Positions 1-9,606 of a stretch of DNA of 57,807 nt are shown here, piece by piece. A program made the position numbers and the translations under genes. The first letter of the stretch is position 1. Every line of letters begins with the position of its first letter. The notes beneath the pieces are model-generated. The model did not search any database. It saw nothing but the letters and a program-made list of their open reading frames with translations, and was not told where the DNA came from. The stretch comes from Flavobacteriaceae bacterium PRS1 (GTDB lineage Bacteria > Bacteroidota > Bacteroidia > Flavobacteriales > Flavobacteriaceae): assembly GCA_003709165.1 (NCBI GenBank), contig RDRZ01000012.1, positions 1 to 57,807 of the forward strand, written 5' to 3'.

Positions 1-577
1 ATAAAACTTCTTTAGTCTTTTTAATATCAGAATCGTAACCAACACCAAATACTAAATTCACACGACGTGTACCTTCGGTAGTGTAGTTAACTATAGTCCC
101 ATTTGATAAAGAGCCATTTGGAATTATAATTTCTTTGTTCGAAAGACCAGTTAATTTAGTAGTAAAAATTTCAATTTCTTTAACAACACCCATTTCCCCT
201 TGTGCTTCAATAAGATCTCCTATTTTGAATGGTTTAAATATCATAATTAAAACACCTCCAGCAAAATTGCTCAGTGATCCCTGTAATGCGAATCCAACGG
301 CTAAACCGGCAGCTGCTATAATAGCAGCAAAAGACGTGGTTTCTATTCCTAATTTAGAGATAACAACAACAAATAATAAAATTTTAAGAGTCCAACTTAC
401 AAGGTTTGATAAAAACTTCTGCAGTGTTATTTCAACGCCACTATTTTTCATTAATTTTCTTGAAAGTTTGGTAACAATGCGGATTAGAATAAGCCCAATA
501 ATTAAAATTGCTAACGCAGTTAATATTTGTGGCGAAAAATTTAAAATAAGAGTCCAAAGTTTTTCAATATATTCCAT
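1..577 (-). CDS. MscS-family mechanosensitive channel, N-terminal part
   Basis: Translating the minus strand from the ATG at 577 gives an uninterrupted reading frame that runs off the left edge of the window, so about 192 N-terminal residues are visible and the C-terminus is missing. It has two membrane segments, then a Gly/Ala-rich third helix (AAAGLAVGFALQG) that in the MscS family lines the pore. A beta domain follows, with GDLIEAQGEMGVVKEI and IPNGSLSNGTIVNYT, typical of MscS. The family releases solutes from the cytoplasm through the inner membrane during osmotic downshock. The plus-strand open frame over the same bases is a shadow. The family call is firm; the exact paralogue is not known. 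Confidence 0.93.
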   Translation of the reverse strand, partial: MEYIEKLWTLILNFSPQILTALAILIIGLILIRIVTKLSRKLMKNSGVEITLQKFLSNLVSWTLKILLFVVVISKLGIETTSFAAIIAAAGLAVGFALQGSLSNFAGGVLIMIFKPFKIGDLIEAQGEMGVVKEIEIFTTKLTGLSNKEIIIPNGSLSNGTIVNYTTEGTRRVNLVFGVGYDSDIKKTKEVL

Positions 578-613
578 AATCATTATAGTTTTAAATTAGT
601 ATTGAATGATTTT

Positions 614-973
614 TTAATTAAAAATAACAAGAAGTATTGCTATAATTGCAGGTATAGCCTGGATATAAAATAGCCTTATCTTCTTGGTTGAATAAGCACC
701 ATAAATTCCAGCAATAGTTACACAAACTAAAAAGAAAGTTGCAATTTCTGTGTTCTTTGAGATAATCGACCATAGTAATCCAGCAGCTAAAAATCCATTA
801 TACAGACCTTGATTTGCTGCGAGGACTTTAGTTTTTTCAGCGAATTCTTTACTTTCCAAACCAAAGGTTTTTATGCCTTTTGGTGTGGTCCAGAGAAACA
901 TTTCTAAAACCAGGAAATAAAAATGTTCTACGGCTACAAATACAATTAAGATAGTTAGTAGTAAGTTGATAAT
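614..973 (-). CDS. DUF1304 membrane protein with no standard start codon
   Basis: The protein matches the small DUF1304 family of about 120 residues with four membrane helices; its function is unknown. The conserved N-terminal motif (VEHFYFLVLEMFLWTTPKG) is encoded partly upstream of the first in-frame ATG (899-901). The frame stays open back to a stop at 986-988, but that stretch holds no ATG, GTG or TTG. The natural start position by homology is the codon ATT at 971-973, one base after the stop of the upstream gene, so the original ATG may have mutated to ATT. Starting at 901 would remove the first helix and the conserved EH. It may be translated at low level by coupling, or be dead. Confidence 0.7.
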   Translation of the reverse strand: MINLLLTILIVFVAVEHFYFLVLEMFLWTTPKGIKTFGLESKEFAEKTKVLAANQGLYNGFLAAGLLWSIISKNTEIATFFLVCVTIAGIYGAYSTKKIRLFYIQAIPAIIAILLVIFN

Positions 974-974
974 T

Positions 975-3077
975 TTAGTTTTTAATTAATTTTATGGCTT
1001 CCTCTACTTGTTCTACAGGATATTTACAGGCCTTGTTAACACAAACATAAATGAGTGTTTTCCCTTCAGCATATCTGTTTTTCAAGAGCGGTAAATCATT
1101 TTCTATTAGGCTTCCAACAATCATTTTATTCGGAATGTAAGTATTGTTTAACTCTTTGATTTTTTCAAAAACTTCTTGTCCAACAATTGCTACTTCATAA
1201 AATTCGTTAGAATAGTTCAGCATTAAATCTAACCAATTTGAATAACTAGAACTGTAACTTTCAATTTCAGGCTTCACATTATTAAGCATTGTTGTAGCTA
1301 TTCTTAAATATGTTTCATTATCAAAGTAATGTGATAATTTGAACAGGTTTTTTGCCATAATCGAGTTGCTTGCCGGAATAACATTATCTCGATATTCAAT
1401 ATTTCTGGTAATTAAAGAAGCATCTTCATCTGACGTAAAAAAGAACATTTTATTGGTGTCATCAAAGAAATGGTCTAATGTGTAATTTGTTAGGTCTCTG
1501 GAATTATTCAGCCATTTTTGGTCTAAAGTGTTTTCATAAAGTGCAATAAAAGACTCTATGGATGCTGCATAATCTTCAAGATAACCATTTATGGTACTCT
1601 TTCCATTTTTGTAACTATGGTATAAACCACCATCTTCACGCAATTGTGTATTTATTATGAAATTAGCATTTTTCAATGCCGAATTTAAATAACTTTCATC
1701 TCCTAATACACGATATGCATCAACATAGCCTTTTAACATAAGGGCATTCCAGGATGTTAATGTTTTGTCGTCTAATCGGGGTTTATCTCTTTTTTCACGT
1801 TCATTAAATAAGAGATGCTTCCAATTTTCTTTTTTTTCTTGAAGGTCTTCTTTGGTGAGCTTGTGTTTCTTTAAAATGGCATCATCATCATCTTTACGTA
1901 TGAGCACATAGTTTTTGTTTTCCCAAAGGCCATAATTATTTATATTGTAATAGTCAGAAAAAATGTCATAATCAGTTTCAATAAGTGTTTTTAGTGTTTC
2001 TTTTTTCCAAACATAAAAAGCACCTTCTTCCAGTTCACCTTCCTCTGTATTACTATCTGCATCAAGAGAGGAATAAAACACACCGTTAGGAGCTGTTAAT
2101 TCGCGTTTAACAAACGCTAAAGATTCAGTTATAACATCTTTATAGAGTTCGTTTTTTGTTATAAGATAAGCGTCTGCATACAAACTTACTAATTGGGCAT
2201 TATCGTATAGCATTTTTTCAAAATGAGGTACATGCCAAACAATATCTGTAGAGTACCTTGAAAAGCCTCCTCCAATTTGATCAAAAATACCACCATAAGC
2301 CATTTTGGTTAGTGTTAAGTTTACATAATCTTGTAATTTTTCGTCGTTATTTTGATAGGCATATCGCAATAAAAAATGATAATTATTGGGCATCATAAAT
2401 TTTGGAGATCTATCCATTCCGCCTTCTCTATTGTCAAATTGTCTCGACCATTTTTTTACAATGTTTTCAATATATTCAGTTTCAAAAACAGCTTCATTTG
2501 TATTTAATGATACAAGGTCTATAGATTTTATACCTTGTTCTAGTTTATCGGCATATTCATAAAGTTTTTCAGGAGATTCTTTAAAGGTTTTTGAGATTTG
2601 CTCTAAAGCTTTTATCCATTGATTTTTTTTAAAATAGGTACCTCCCCAAACTGGTCTTCCATCAGGTAGTGCAACAACATTTAAAGGCCATCCACCACGA
2701 CCAGTCATAAGTTGTACAGCATTCATATAAACTTGGTCAACATCAGGACGTTCTTCTCTATCTACTTTAATACTTATGTAATTAGAGTTCATGGTTTGGG
2801 CGACTAAGCTGTCTTCAAAGCTTTCATGTTCCATGACATGACACCAATGGCAAGCAGCATAGCCAACACTAATAATGATGAGTTTATTTTCTTGTTTAGC
2901 TTGTGCTAAAGTATTATCATTCCAAGCGTTCCAATTTACTGGATTATGTGCATGTTGAAGTAAGTAAGGGCTTGTTTCATTAATGAGGTCATTAGTAAAT
3001 TTATGTTTCATAGACTCTGTATTTTGACCTTTACAACTTATTAAAGCAATAATTAATAATAATGGAATATATCTCAT
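975..3077 (-). CDS. YyaL/SSP411-like thioredoxin-domain lipoprotein
   Basis: This 700-residue protein begins with a lipoprotein signal (lipobox ALISC, Cys15), so it is probably anchored in a membrane outside the cytoplasm. Residues about 25-190 form the DUF255 thioredoxin-like domain with the CHWC motif at 76-79. The remainder resembles the six-hairpin glycosidase-like fold of the YyaL/spermatogenesis-associated protein 20 family, including [15 protein letters not shown] and [14 protein letters not shown]-like motifs (here [16 protein letters not shown]). The biochemical role of this family is not established; a redox or sugar-related function is inferred only from folds. Length and motifs are normal, with no sign of damage. 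Confidence 0.9.
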   Translation of the reverse strand: MRYIPLLLIIALISCKGQNTESMKHKFTNDLINETSPYLLQHAHNPVNWNAWNDNTLAQAKQENKLIIISVGYAACHWCHVMEHESFEDSLVAQTMNSNYISIKVDREERPDVDQVYMNAVQLMTGRGGWPLNVVALPDGRPVWGGTYFKKNQWIKALEQISKTFKESPEKLYEYADKLEQGIKSIDLVSLNTNEAVFETEYIENIVKKWSRQFDNREGGMDRSPKFMMPNNYHFLLRYAYQNNDEKLQDYVNLTLTKMAYGGIFDQIGGGFSRYSTDIVWHVPHFEKMLYDNAQLVSLYADAYLITKNELYKDVITESLAFVKRELTAPNGVFYSSLDADSNTEEGELEEGAFYVWKKETLKTLIETDYDIFSDYYNINNYGLWENKNYVLIRKDDDDAILKKHKLTKEDLQEKKENWKHLLFNEREKRDKPRLDDKTLTSWNALMLKGYVDAYRVLGDESYLNSALKNANFIINTQLREDGGLYHSYKNGKSTINGYLEDYAASIESFIALYENTLDQKWLNNSRDLTNYTLDHFFDDTNKMFFFTSDEDASLITRNIEYRDNVIPASNSIMAKNLFKLSHYFDNETYLRIATTMLNNVKPEIESYSSSYSNWLDLMLNYSNEFYEVAIVGQEVFEKIKELNNTYIPNKMIVGSLIENDLPLLKNRYAEGKTLIYVCVNKACKYPVEQVEEAIKLIKN

Positions 3078-3157
3078 AATGTAAAGTTAGGGAATTTTAA
3101 GTATACAAAAGAACTCAAGATTGCACTGTTCTAATGTAATTTAAACAAAACAATAAG

Positions 3158-4060
3158 TTAGCCATTAATAGCTTCCACGAATTCAACTTTACCTTTTAGC
3201 ATTTCTTTTAGCATATTTTCTATGCCATTTTTTAAGGTTATTGTTGATGAAGGACAACCACTACAAGCACCTTGCAGAATTACTTTTACGGTTTTGGTTT
3301 CTGCATCATACGATTCAAATTGAATATTGCCACCATCACTTGCAACAGCAGGTTTTACATATTCTTCAAGAATAGTTACAATTTCTTTTGATATATCGTC
3401 TAATGTTTCAAAATCTTCTTCTTTAGAAGTTCCATTGTTTTTCGTTATTTCAGAAGCATTTGCAAGAACGATTTCTTTGCCATTCTCTATATAACTTCTA
3501 ATAAATTCTCTTAATTCCATTGTAATATCATTCCAATCTGCAACATCGTATTTTGTTATGGAAATGTAATTTTGGTCTATAAAGACACTTTTTACAAAGG
3601 AAAAATTAAATAATGCAGTCGCAAAAGGAGATACTTTAGCTTCATCTATAGAAGAAAATTCAAACATTGAAGACACTAAATTTTTATTTGCTACAAACTT
3701 CATTGCTGAAGGATTTGGCGTACTTTCAGCATAAACAGTTACAGGAATTTTTTTCTTATCAGAAGAAGATTCAACAACAACACCTCCAGCATTAAGGAAG
3801 TCTTCTATTTGAGTAGAGACTTCGTTTTGCACATCTTCCCATTCAACAATATCATAGCGTTCTATAGCAATAAAATTACCTGAAATATAAATCTTTTTCA
3901 CAAAAGGCAAGTAAAACAGTTGCTGTGCCAATGGTGAGTTTTTAGCGTCATCTATATTATTAAACTCGAAACTTTCATATTGTGTTAGAAAGGTGTTGGT
4001 TTCAAATTTTAAAATTACCGGATTACTGGTTTCTTGTATGGAAACATTAATTTTATTCAT
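3158..4060 (-). CDS. Nfu/NifU-type iron-sulfur scaffold with duplicated N domain
   Basis: The 300-residue protein carries two successive Nfu N-terminal domains (about 5-85 and 108-190). Each has the ESTPNPSAMKF/ETSNPVILKF start and an SPLAQQLF or SPFATALF helix. A C-terminal NifU domain (about 222-300) has GACSGCPSST with Cys266 and Cys269 in CxxC. NifU domains bind a bridging 4Fe-4S cluster between two subunits and pass it to client enzymes in the cytoplasm. The doubled N domain is usual in Flavobacteriia. No frame damage is seen. Confidence 0.93.
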   Translation of the reverse strand: MNKINVSIQETSNPVILKFETNTFLTQYESFEFNNIDDAKNSPLAQQLFYLPFVKKIYISGNFIAIERYDIVEWEDVQNEVSTQIEDFLNAGGVVVESSSDKKKIPVTVYAESTPNPSAMKFVANKNLVSSMFEFSSIDEAKVSPFATALFNFSFVKSVFIDQNYISITKYDVADWNDITMELREFIRSYIENGKEIVLANASEITKNNGTSKEEDFETLDDISKEIVTILEEYVKPAVASDGGNIQFESYDAETKTVKVILQGACSGCPSSTITLKNGIENMLKEMLKGKVEFVEAING

Positions 4061-4155
4061 TAAAACTAGTTTTTACAAAAATAATAAAAGAAATATAGAG
4101 TTAGCTTATAGAATACTTAAATCTTAGTTAATTATAGTTACAAAAAATAAATTTA

Positions 4156-4163
4156 TATATTTG
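4156..4163 (+). promoter_or_regulatory. -7 box TATATTTG ahead of the PorP/SprF gene
   Basis: TATATTTG fits the Bacteroidota -7 consensus TAnnTTTG and lies 74 bases before the ATG at 4238. No clean TTG is found at the usual upstream distance, only TTA/TTAG-like bases, so the call is tentative. Confidence 0.4.
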
Positions 4164-4237
4164 ACAGCTATGGTAAATTGTGAAAGAGGATATATACCTT
4201 TTTTAAACTCTTTTTACATAAAAAAGAATAAATTGAT

Positions 4238-5248
4238 ATGAAATTAATAAAGCATTGTTTAATTGGGATAGTTACATTACTAACCCAGTTTAGTATTGCC
4301 CAAGAAGGATTACCAATATATTCAGATTATCTAACTGATAATTATTATCTTATTCATCCTTCTATGGCTGGAGTAGGAAATTCTAATAAAATTAGATTAA
4401 CAACACGAAAGCAATGGTTTGGTCAAGATGATGCACCAAGATTATCTACTTTAAGCGTAAATGGAAGAATTGGCGAATCGAGTTCTGGTGTTGGAGTTAT
4501 TATTTACAGTGATAAAAATGGATTTCACTCTCAAAATGGAATCTATTTAACATACGCACATCACTTAATGTTTTCCAGAAACCCAATAGACTTAAATATG
4601 CTGTCCTTTGGTCTAAGCGTTGGAGTTATTCAATACAAACTTGATGAAACGTCTTTTTTGTCACAAGGATTTGACCCGATTATTTCCGGAATAGAACTTA
4701 GTGCTACAAATTTTAATATTGATTTTGGTTTTTCTTACCATTACACGAATTTTTATTCACATTTTACAATAAAAAATGTATTAGAGAATGATGGTATTAA
4801 TTTTAATGAACAAGGACTTAGTTTCACAAATTTAAGGACTTACTTGATATCTGCCGGGAACGTTTTTCATAAAAATAAAAGCGAATGGAGTTTTGAACCT
4901 TCATTGATGTTTATGTACAGAGATGCTACCCAAGAATCTTTTATCGATGTTAATTTTAAAGCCTATAAAAAAATGGATTATGGAAAAATTTGGGGCGGAT
5001 TGTCGTATAGAAGGAGTCTTGATGGAGCAGAGTTTTTAGATGGTTCGGGAGTAAGCAGCCAAAAATTACAGTATTTTACACCTTTTATGGGTATCGATTA
5101 TAACCAATTTGTTTTTGCATACACTTATTCGTATCAAGCTAATTCAGTGGTATTCAACAATGGAGGTTTTCATCAATTAACTATAGGATATAATTTTGGT
5201 GTTAAACGAGAAAAATGGGATTGTGAATGCCCAGGTATAAACTACTAA
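4238..5248 (+). CDS. PorP/SprF-family outer membrane protein
   Basis: The protein has 336 residues with an N-terminal signal peptide cleaved near FSIAQ-EG. The N-terminal pattern LPIYSDYLTDNYYLIHPSMAG, the RKQW motif and the many amphipathic beta strands match the PorP/SprF family. In Flavobacterium SprF is needed with the type IX system for secretion and placement of the adhesin SprB, and members are often encoded next to a large adhesin gene. Here there is no adhesin gene directly beside it, so its partner is not evident. A type IX adhesin with the gliding-type C-terminus lies 33 kb away and is broken. Confidence 0.88.
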   Translation: MKLIKHCLIGIVTLLTQFSIAQEGLPIYSDYLTDNYYLIHPSMAGVGNSNKIRLTTRKQWFGQDDAPRLSTLSVNGRIGESSSGVGVIIYSDKNGFHSQNGIYLTYAHHLMFSRNPIDLNMLSFGLSVGVIQYKLDETSFLSQGFDPIISGIELSATNFNIDFGFSYHYTNFYSHFTIKNVLENDGINFNEQGLSFTNLRTYLISAGNVFHKNKSEWSFEPSLMFMYRDATQESFIDVNFKAYKKMDYGKIWGGLSYRRSLDGAEFLDGSGVSSQKLQYFTPFMGIDYNQFVFAYTYSYQANSVVFNNGGFHQLTIGYNFGVKREKWDCECPGINY

Positions 5249-5294
5249 AAAAGATTCCATAAGATAGATGCTCTCTCGTTTAGTTTAATATAAA

Positions 5295-5416
5295 GAATTC
5301 CTCGAGGTTCTGCCTCGGGGTCAAGAGGAAAGTTTGAAAACGGATGGTTTTCATAAAACTAGAAATAAGTTTTTTCCGCTTGATACCTCGATGGCTCTGC
5401 CTCGGGGTAGTTCATT
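5295..5416. repeat. Dispersed CTCGAGG/CTCTGCCTCGGGG repeat element
   Basis: The element opens with GAATTCCTCGAGGTTCTGCC and closes with CTCTGCCTCGGGGTAGTTCA. The same two ends recur at 21796-21964 beside an IS982 remnant. CCTCGAGG and CCTCGGGG can pair as a hairpin. Its right end joins directly to the middle of a gamma carbonic anhydrase gene, so its arrival probably removed that gene's 5' end. Confidence 0.6.
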
Positions 5417-5420
5417 TACT

Positions 5421-5807
5421 GTAATTCGTGGTGATGTGTATTATATAAAAATCGGAAACAAATTAAATATTCAGGATGACGCAGTAATTCATGCAACCTA
5501 CAAAACATCACCAACCAATATTGGTAATAATATCTCCATTGGTCATAACGCTATTGTTCATGGTTGTACAATTCACGACAATGTGCTCATTGGTAAGGGA
5601 AGTATCATTATGGACGATTGTGTAGTAGAAAGCAATAGCATTATAGCTGCGGGAGCTGTAGTTACAAAAAACACGATAGTAGAGGCAGGAAGTATTTATG
5701 CAGGAATTCCAGCCAAGAAAGTAAAAGATGTTTCACAAGAATTAATTTCAGGTGAAATAGATAGAATTGCCAACAGCTATGTAAAATATTCTAAATGGTA
5801 TGAATAG
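5421..5807 (+). pseudogene. Gamma carbonic anhydrase family protein, 5' truncated
   Basis: Homology begins at VIRGDV (about 5421) and runs to the stop at 5805-5807. The left-handed beta-helix repeats and histidines expected for zinc binding are present in DAVIH and IGHNAIVHG. The family normally has about 40 more residues upstream (through the first hexapeptide turns). Here that part is replaced by the dispersed repeat, and the only upstream starts in frame lie inside the repeat, giving a foreign leader with MALPRGS. The gene overlaps the next one by 8 bases (5800-5807). Enzymatic activity is doubtful; a shortened expressed protein cannot be ruled out. Confidence 0.75.
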
Positions 5808-6900
5808 CTTTCTAAAAAAGGCAAGCATTATTTTATGCTTCATTTTAATTTTTGGATGCCAAAATGTAGAAGTAAAAACGATTGACAAACTTCAGCTTAA
5901 TTTTTTAAGCGAATTTATTTTTCCTGAAAATATAGTGGTGGACAGTACAATTGTAGGAGGTTTATCAGGAGTAGATTTTTATAATGGTTTGTATTATTTG
6001 GTGAGCGACGATGCTTCTAATCCAAGATATTATGAAGCAACTATTGAGATAAAAAATACAGAAATATTCAGTATTGATATAAAAAAAGTGATTCGAATAA
6101 ATGACACATCTAAATATCTCGATTTAGAATCTATTCGATATAATGCTAAAACGAAACAACTATTTTTAACAAGCGAAGGACATATCTATAAAGGAAAACC
6201 ACCATTGTTAATTAGCGTTGATTCCGTTGGAAATATTGAAAACAACATTGAAATTCCTAAAGCATTTCTTCCAAACAGCCAACAAAAACCAAGACACAAT
6301 GCAACTCTCGAAGGATTAAGCAATAGCTATAATGATAATGGATATTGGATAGCAATGGAGCTCCCATTAGAAGTTGATGGACCAGAACCACAATTAACAA
6401 AATCCAAATCGCCTGTTCGAATAACATTTATAGATGCAAAAACGAATAAGGCTGAGAGTCAGTTTGTATATCTTCTGGATGCGATTGCCAAACAGCCAAA
6501 AGGTGATTTTTCAGTAAATGGACTTACAGACATACTTGAATACGATAAAAATAAATTTTTTGTGATTGAACGAAGTAATTCAAGCGGTCTTGGAAACCAG
6601 AGTAATACTATTAAAATATTTAGTGCAGATGCTTCTCAAGCTACAAATACGCTGCAAATGGATAGCTTAAGTAATAAAGATTATATACCTGCAACTAAAA
6701 AGTTATTATTGAATTTTGAAAGATTAAGAGATAATCTCACCAACAATAGTATTGATAATATTGAAGGAATTTGTTTTGGGCCAATCTTATCTAACGGAAA
6801 CAAAACGCTATTACTTGTTTCCGACAATAATTTTAATCGGTTCGAAAAACAATTAAATCAATTTATTTTACTTGAAATTGCAACTCAAAAATTTAAATAA
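5800..6900 (+). CDS. Esterase-like activity of phytase family lipoprotein
   Basis: This 366-residue protein has a lipoprotein signal with the lipobox LIFGC (Cys20). The body matches the phytase-like/esterase-like family (GGLSGVDFYNGLYYLVSDD near the start, LDLESIRYN, and NIEGICFGP near the end), probably a beta-propeller outside the cytoplasm. Such proteins have been linked to phosphate ester hydrolysis, but the substrate cannot be told here. The start at 5800 overlaps the preceding truncated gene. The 3' end runs 16 bases into the convergent murI gene. Confidence 0.8.
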   Translation: MNSFLKKASIILCFILIFGCQNVEVKTIDKLQLNFLSEFIFPENIVVDSTIVGGLSGVDFYNGLYYLVSDDASNPRYYEATIEIKNTEIFSIDIKKVIRINDTSKYLDLESIRYNAKTKQLFLTSEGHIYKGKPPLLISVDSVGNIENNIEIPKAFLPNSQQKPRHNATLEGLSNSYNDNGYWIAMELPLEVDGPEPQLTKSKSPVRITFIDAKTNKAESQFVYLLDAIAKQPKGDFSVNGLTDILEYDKNKFFVIERSNSSGLGNQSNTIKIFSADASQATNTLQMDSLSNKDYIPATKKLLLNFERLRDNLTNNSIDNIEGICFGPILSNGNKTLLLVSDNNFNRFEKQLNQFILLEIATQKFK

Positions 6901-7664
6901 TTTACAGAAAATTTTTCGCCTAAAAGAGAAGCTATAATTTTTGGATTTCCGTTAGTATAAAATTGTATTTTGGGTTTTGTAATCTGAGTATTGAGCAAGT
7001 TATTCTGTTCTAAAATAGCATTGGTTTGTCGTGCAACTGCTTCACCTGAATCTATAATTTTTATATGCTTTGGTAATATGTTAATTAACAACGGAATTAA
7101 ATACGGATAATGTGTACAGCCCAAAACCAAACAATCAATATTTGCATCAAGCATTGGTATAAGATATGTTTTGAGGAGCGATTTCATTTCTTCCGATTGT
7201 GCTTTTCCATTTTCAATTAAAGGCACAATACCTTCACCTATTTGCTCAACAACAGTTATACCTTTAGCAAACAAATTTGTTGTTTTATGAAACAACTCGC
7301 TTGTAAGTGTTCCTTTTGTTGCTAAAATTCCAATTACCTTGGTTTTTGTTTGGAATGCCGCTGGTTTTATAGATGGTTCTATACCAATAAAAGGAATAGT
7401 ATAGGTCTCCCGAAGAGTTTTTATTGCATTAGTCGTTGCCGTATTACAAGCTACTACAATAAGTTTGCAGTCTTTTTCTAAAAGTCGTTCGGTGTTTTTA
7501 ATACTTAAAGCAACGATTTTTTCTTTAGACTTGTTTCCATAAGGAGCATATTTGCTATCAGATAGATAAATTGTGTTCTCGTAAGGTAAAAGTGTGTATA
7601 TATCTTTCCAAATAGAAGTTCCACCAACTCCAGAATCGAAAATACCTATAGGTTGTTTACTCAT
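6885..7664 (-). CDS. murI: Glutamate racemase
   Basis: Glutamate racemase makes D-glutamate for peptidoglycan in the cytoplasm. The 259 residues show GIFDSGVGG at 7-15, the first catalytic cysteine in VACNTATT (Cys73) and the second in LGCTHYPYL (Cys183). The two cysteines act as the acid/base pair of cofactor-independent racemases. It is the last gene of the envelope block bamA-ompH-ompH-murI, though a terminator hairpin lies just upstream. Its 3' end overlaps the convergent phytase-like gene by 16 bases. Confidence 0.97.
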   Translation of the reverse strand: MSKQPIGIFDSGVGGTSIWKDIYTLLPYENTIYLSDSKYAPYGNKSKEKIVALSIKNTERLLEKDCKLIVVACNTATTNAIKTLRETYTIPFIGIEPSIKPAAFQTKTKVIGILATKGTLTSELFHKTTNLFAKGITVVEQIGEGIVPLIENGKAQSEEMKSLLKTYLIPMLDANIDCLVLGCTHYPYLIPLLINILPKHIKIIDSGEAVARQTNAILEQNNLLNTQITKPKIQFYTNGNPKIIASLLGEKFSVNYLNF

Positions 7665-7672
7665 ATTACAAA

Positions 7673-7706
7673 AATAAAAAAAAGCTGCCCTTTAAAAGAC
7701 AGCTTT
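7673..7706 (-). terminator. Rho-independent terminator after ompH
   Basis: On the minus strand AAAGCTG pairs with CAGCTTT around a short loop and is followed by a T run (7673-7680). It sits between the short ompH gene and murI. Confidence 0.7.
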
Positions 7707-7729
7707 AAACTATATATTTTAAATATATT

Positions 7730-8239
7730 TTAGAAGCCCAATTCTTTTTTTACATCAGCCAAAAGGTCTTTGCCATCAGCCATTAATAAAGAAGCTCCTT
7801 CTCTAGAGTCTAATATATACTGAAAGCCTTGTGCTTTTCCAACTTTTTGGATAGCAGCTTTAGCTTCTTTATAAATAGGCTCAAATAATTCTTGTTCTTT
7901 CTTTTGTAGGTCTTGTTGTGCTTGTACTCGATATTGTTGAATACTGTTTTGAATTTCTCCTACTTCTTGTACTCTTTTAGAGTTTTCCTCATCAGTTTTT
8001 GTAGTAGCTTCGGCATCATATTGTTTTATTTTGTTTTCGAACTCCGTAACCATAGATCTAATATCAACTTCATAGGTTTTAGCTAATTTTTCTAATTCGC
8101 TTTTAGCAGTAATTGCCGAAGGCATTGCATCGATTAATTTTTGGGTGTTTATATGTGCAACATTACTTTGTGCGTTTGTTAAGCTTACACTTCCAATACA
8201 AAGCACAGCTGCAAATAATAGAGTTTTTAGGTGTTTCAT
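7730..8239 (-). CDS. OmpH/Skp-family periplasmic chaperone
   Basis: The protein has 169 residues with a signal peptide (cleavage near LTNAQS) and the OmpH/Skp layout: a short beta start (NVAHINTQKLIDAMP), a long coiled coil rich in E, K and Q, and a closing strand (GFQYILDSREG). Skp proteins form trimers with tentacle-like coils that hold unfolded outer membrane proteins in the periplasm. It lies 42 bases downstream of a longer paralogue and of bamA, so the three are likely co-transcribed. Confidence 0.92.
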   Translation of the reverse strand: MKHLKTLLFAAVLCIGSVSLTNAQSNVAHINTQKLIDAMPSAITAKSELEKLAKTYEVDIRSMVTEFENKIKQYDAEATTKTDEENSKRVQEVGEIQNSIQQYRVQAQQDLQKKEQELFEPIYKEAKAAIQKVGKAQGFQYILDSREGASLLMADGKDLLADVKKELGF

Positions 8240-8281
8240 TTTAATTAAATTATGTTATAAATTGTTTACTATTGATTATTA

Positions 8282-9433
8282 TTAATTATTTTTTTTGGCT
8301 TTGGCTATGCTGTCTTTAGCTTTTTTTTGAGCTTCTAGCCTAGCTTTTCTATCGGCTAATATTTTTTTCTTTTTATCTTCAAGCTCTTTATTTCGAGCCT
8401 CTCTGTCACTTAATTTAGGCGGTTCTATTGTTTTTGTACTGTCAATTTCTAAGTTTTTGCCAACTTCAGTTTTGTCTTTGTCAGCTTCTAATTTAGCTTT
8501 CCTGTCTGCGTCTATTTTTTTCTTTTTTTCTTCAGTAGCTTTTTTCTTGGCTTCGCTAGGGCTTAATATTTTTTCTTGTGTAACTATGTTTGAGCTATCA
8601 CTTTCTTTAGCATTATCACTCACTATTTCCTCTTTACTATCAACGGTTTTATTTCTTTCTTTAAGTTTTGCTTCTCTGGCTTTTGCCCAATCTTCCATAA
8701 TTTTTTTCTTTTTTTCTTCAGCAGCTTTTTTCTTGGCTTCACGTGCTTCCAATTGTTTACTACGCCTTTCTTCAATCACTTTTTCACGTTCCGCTTTTTT
8801 ATCGTCTAATGCTTTTTGGCGAGCTTCTTGTTCTTTATTAATTTCTGGAATTAATTCTTCTTCTTCGGCTGCTTTTCTTTCTTGACGATTTTGAACTTGT
8901 CTTCTTTTAGAAGATCTTGTAATAGACCTTAATACTTGTTCACTTATATCAAATCTATCTGCCGAATACAACATAGTTAGATCTGCGGATTTATCAAAAA
9001 CAAAATCGTATTTTTTATTAGTAGCAATTTCTTGTACTGCAGTAAATATCTGATCTTGAATTGGCTGCATAAGGTTTCGCTTCTGAATCATTAGATCCCC
9101 ATTCGGACCAAAACGTTTTTGTTGGTAATCTAATATTTCGCTTTCTTCTATATCAATTTCTTCTTGACGTTCTTCAATTAACTCTTTGGTTAGCAATACA
9201 CTTTCGCTGTCTAATTGTTTCTGTTTTTTATCGATTTTACTTAAACGTAATTCAATTTCACTTTTCCATTTTTGAACTTTAGTATCAAGTTGGTTTGATG
9301 CTTCTTGATATTCTGGTACGTTTTGCAAAATATATTCGGTATTTATATAGCCAATTCTTACACCTCGTTGAGCAAATGATGCAAAACTTATTAAGAATGC
9401 AATTGCCAGTAAAAAAAGAACTTTAATTTTCAT
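8282..9433 (-). CDS. OmpH-family protein with long charged coiled-coil tail
   Basis: The ATG at 9433 is preferred because it directly gives a signal peptide (MKIKVLFLLAIAFLISFASFAQ); an upstream in-frame ATG at 9463 adds ten unconserved residues. Residues about 25-165 are an OmpH/Skp domain. From about 180 to the end (383) is a low-complexity Lys/Glu/Ala tail with repeated KKKxxEExxKKK-like units, probably a long coiled coil. Skp itself is about 160 residues, so the tail more than doubles the length. Position between bamA and a short ompH supports a role in outer membrane protein folding. Confidence 0.88.
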   Translation of the reverse strand: MKIKVLFLLAIAFLISFASFAQRGVRIGYINTEYILQNVPEYQEASNQLDTKVQKWKSEIELRLSKIDKKQKQLDSESVLLTKELIEERQEEIDIEESEILDYQQKRFGPNGDLMIQKRNLMQPIQDQIFTAVQEIATNKKYDFVFDKSADLTMLYSADRFDISEQVLRSITRSSKRRQVQNRQERKAAEEEELIPEINKEQEARQKALDDKKAEREKVIEERRSKQLEAREAKKKAAEEKKKKIMEDWAKAREAKLKERNKTVDSKEEIVSDNAKESDSSNIVTQEKILSPSEAKKKATEEKKKKIDADRKAKLEADKDKTEVGKNLEIDSTKTIEPPKLSDREARNKELEDKKKKILADRKARLEAQKKAKDSIAKAKKNN

Positions 9434-9606
9434 CCGTTTGTATTTTAAATTTATCGATTTCATCTTATAAATTCTTAAAATGACGGGATAAAATTCACGA
9501 TTTCGCCACCAAAGTTAATATACTTCAAATTAACGAAATATAATTTTAAAATTTTTAACACATGGCTTAAATCATTATTGACTTAATAGAAAATATCGTG
9601 CCAAAC

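Noticed and set aside
135-599. Plus-strand 154-codon frame
   Set aside because: The minus strand encodes a clear MscS channel across the same bases.
8457-8885. Plus-strand Ser/Phe-rich frame
   Set aside because: It is the complement of the Lys/Glu-rich coiled coil of the OmpH-family gene.
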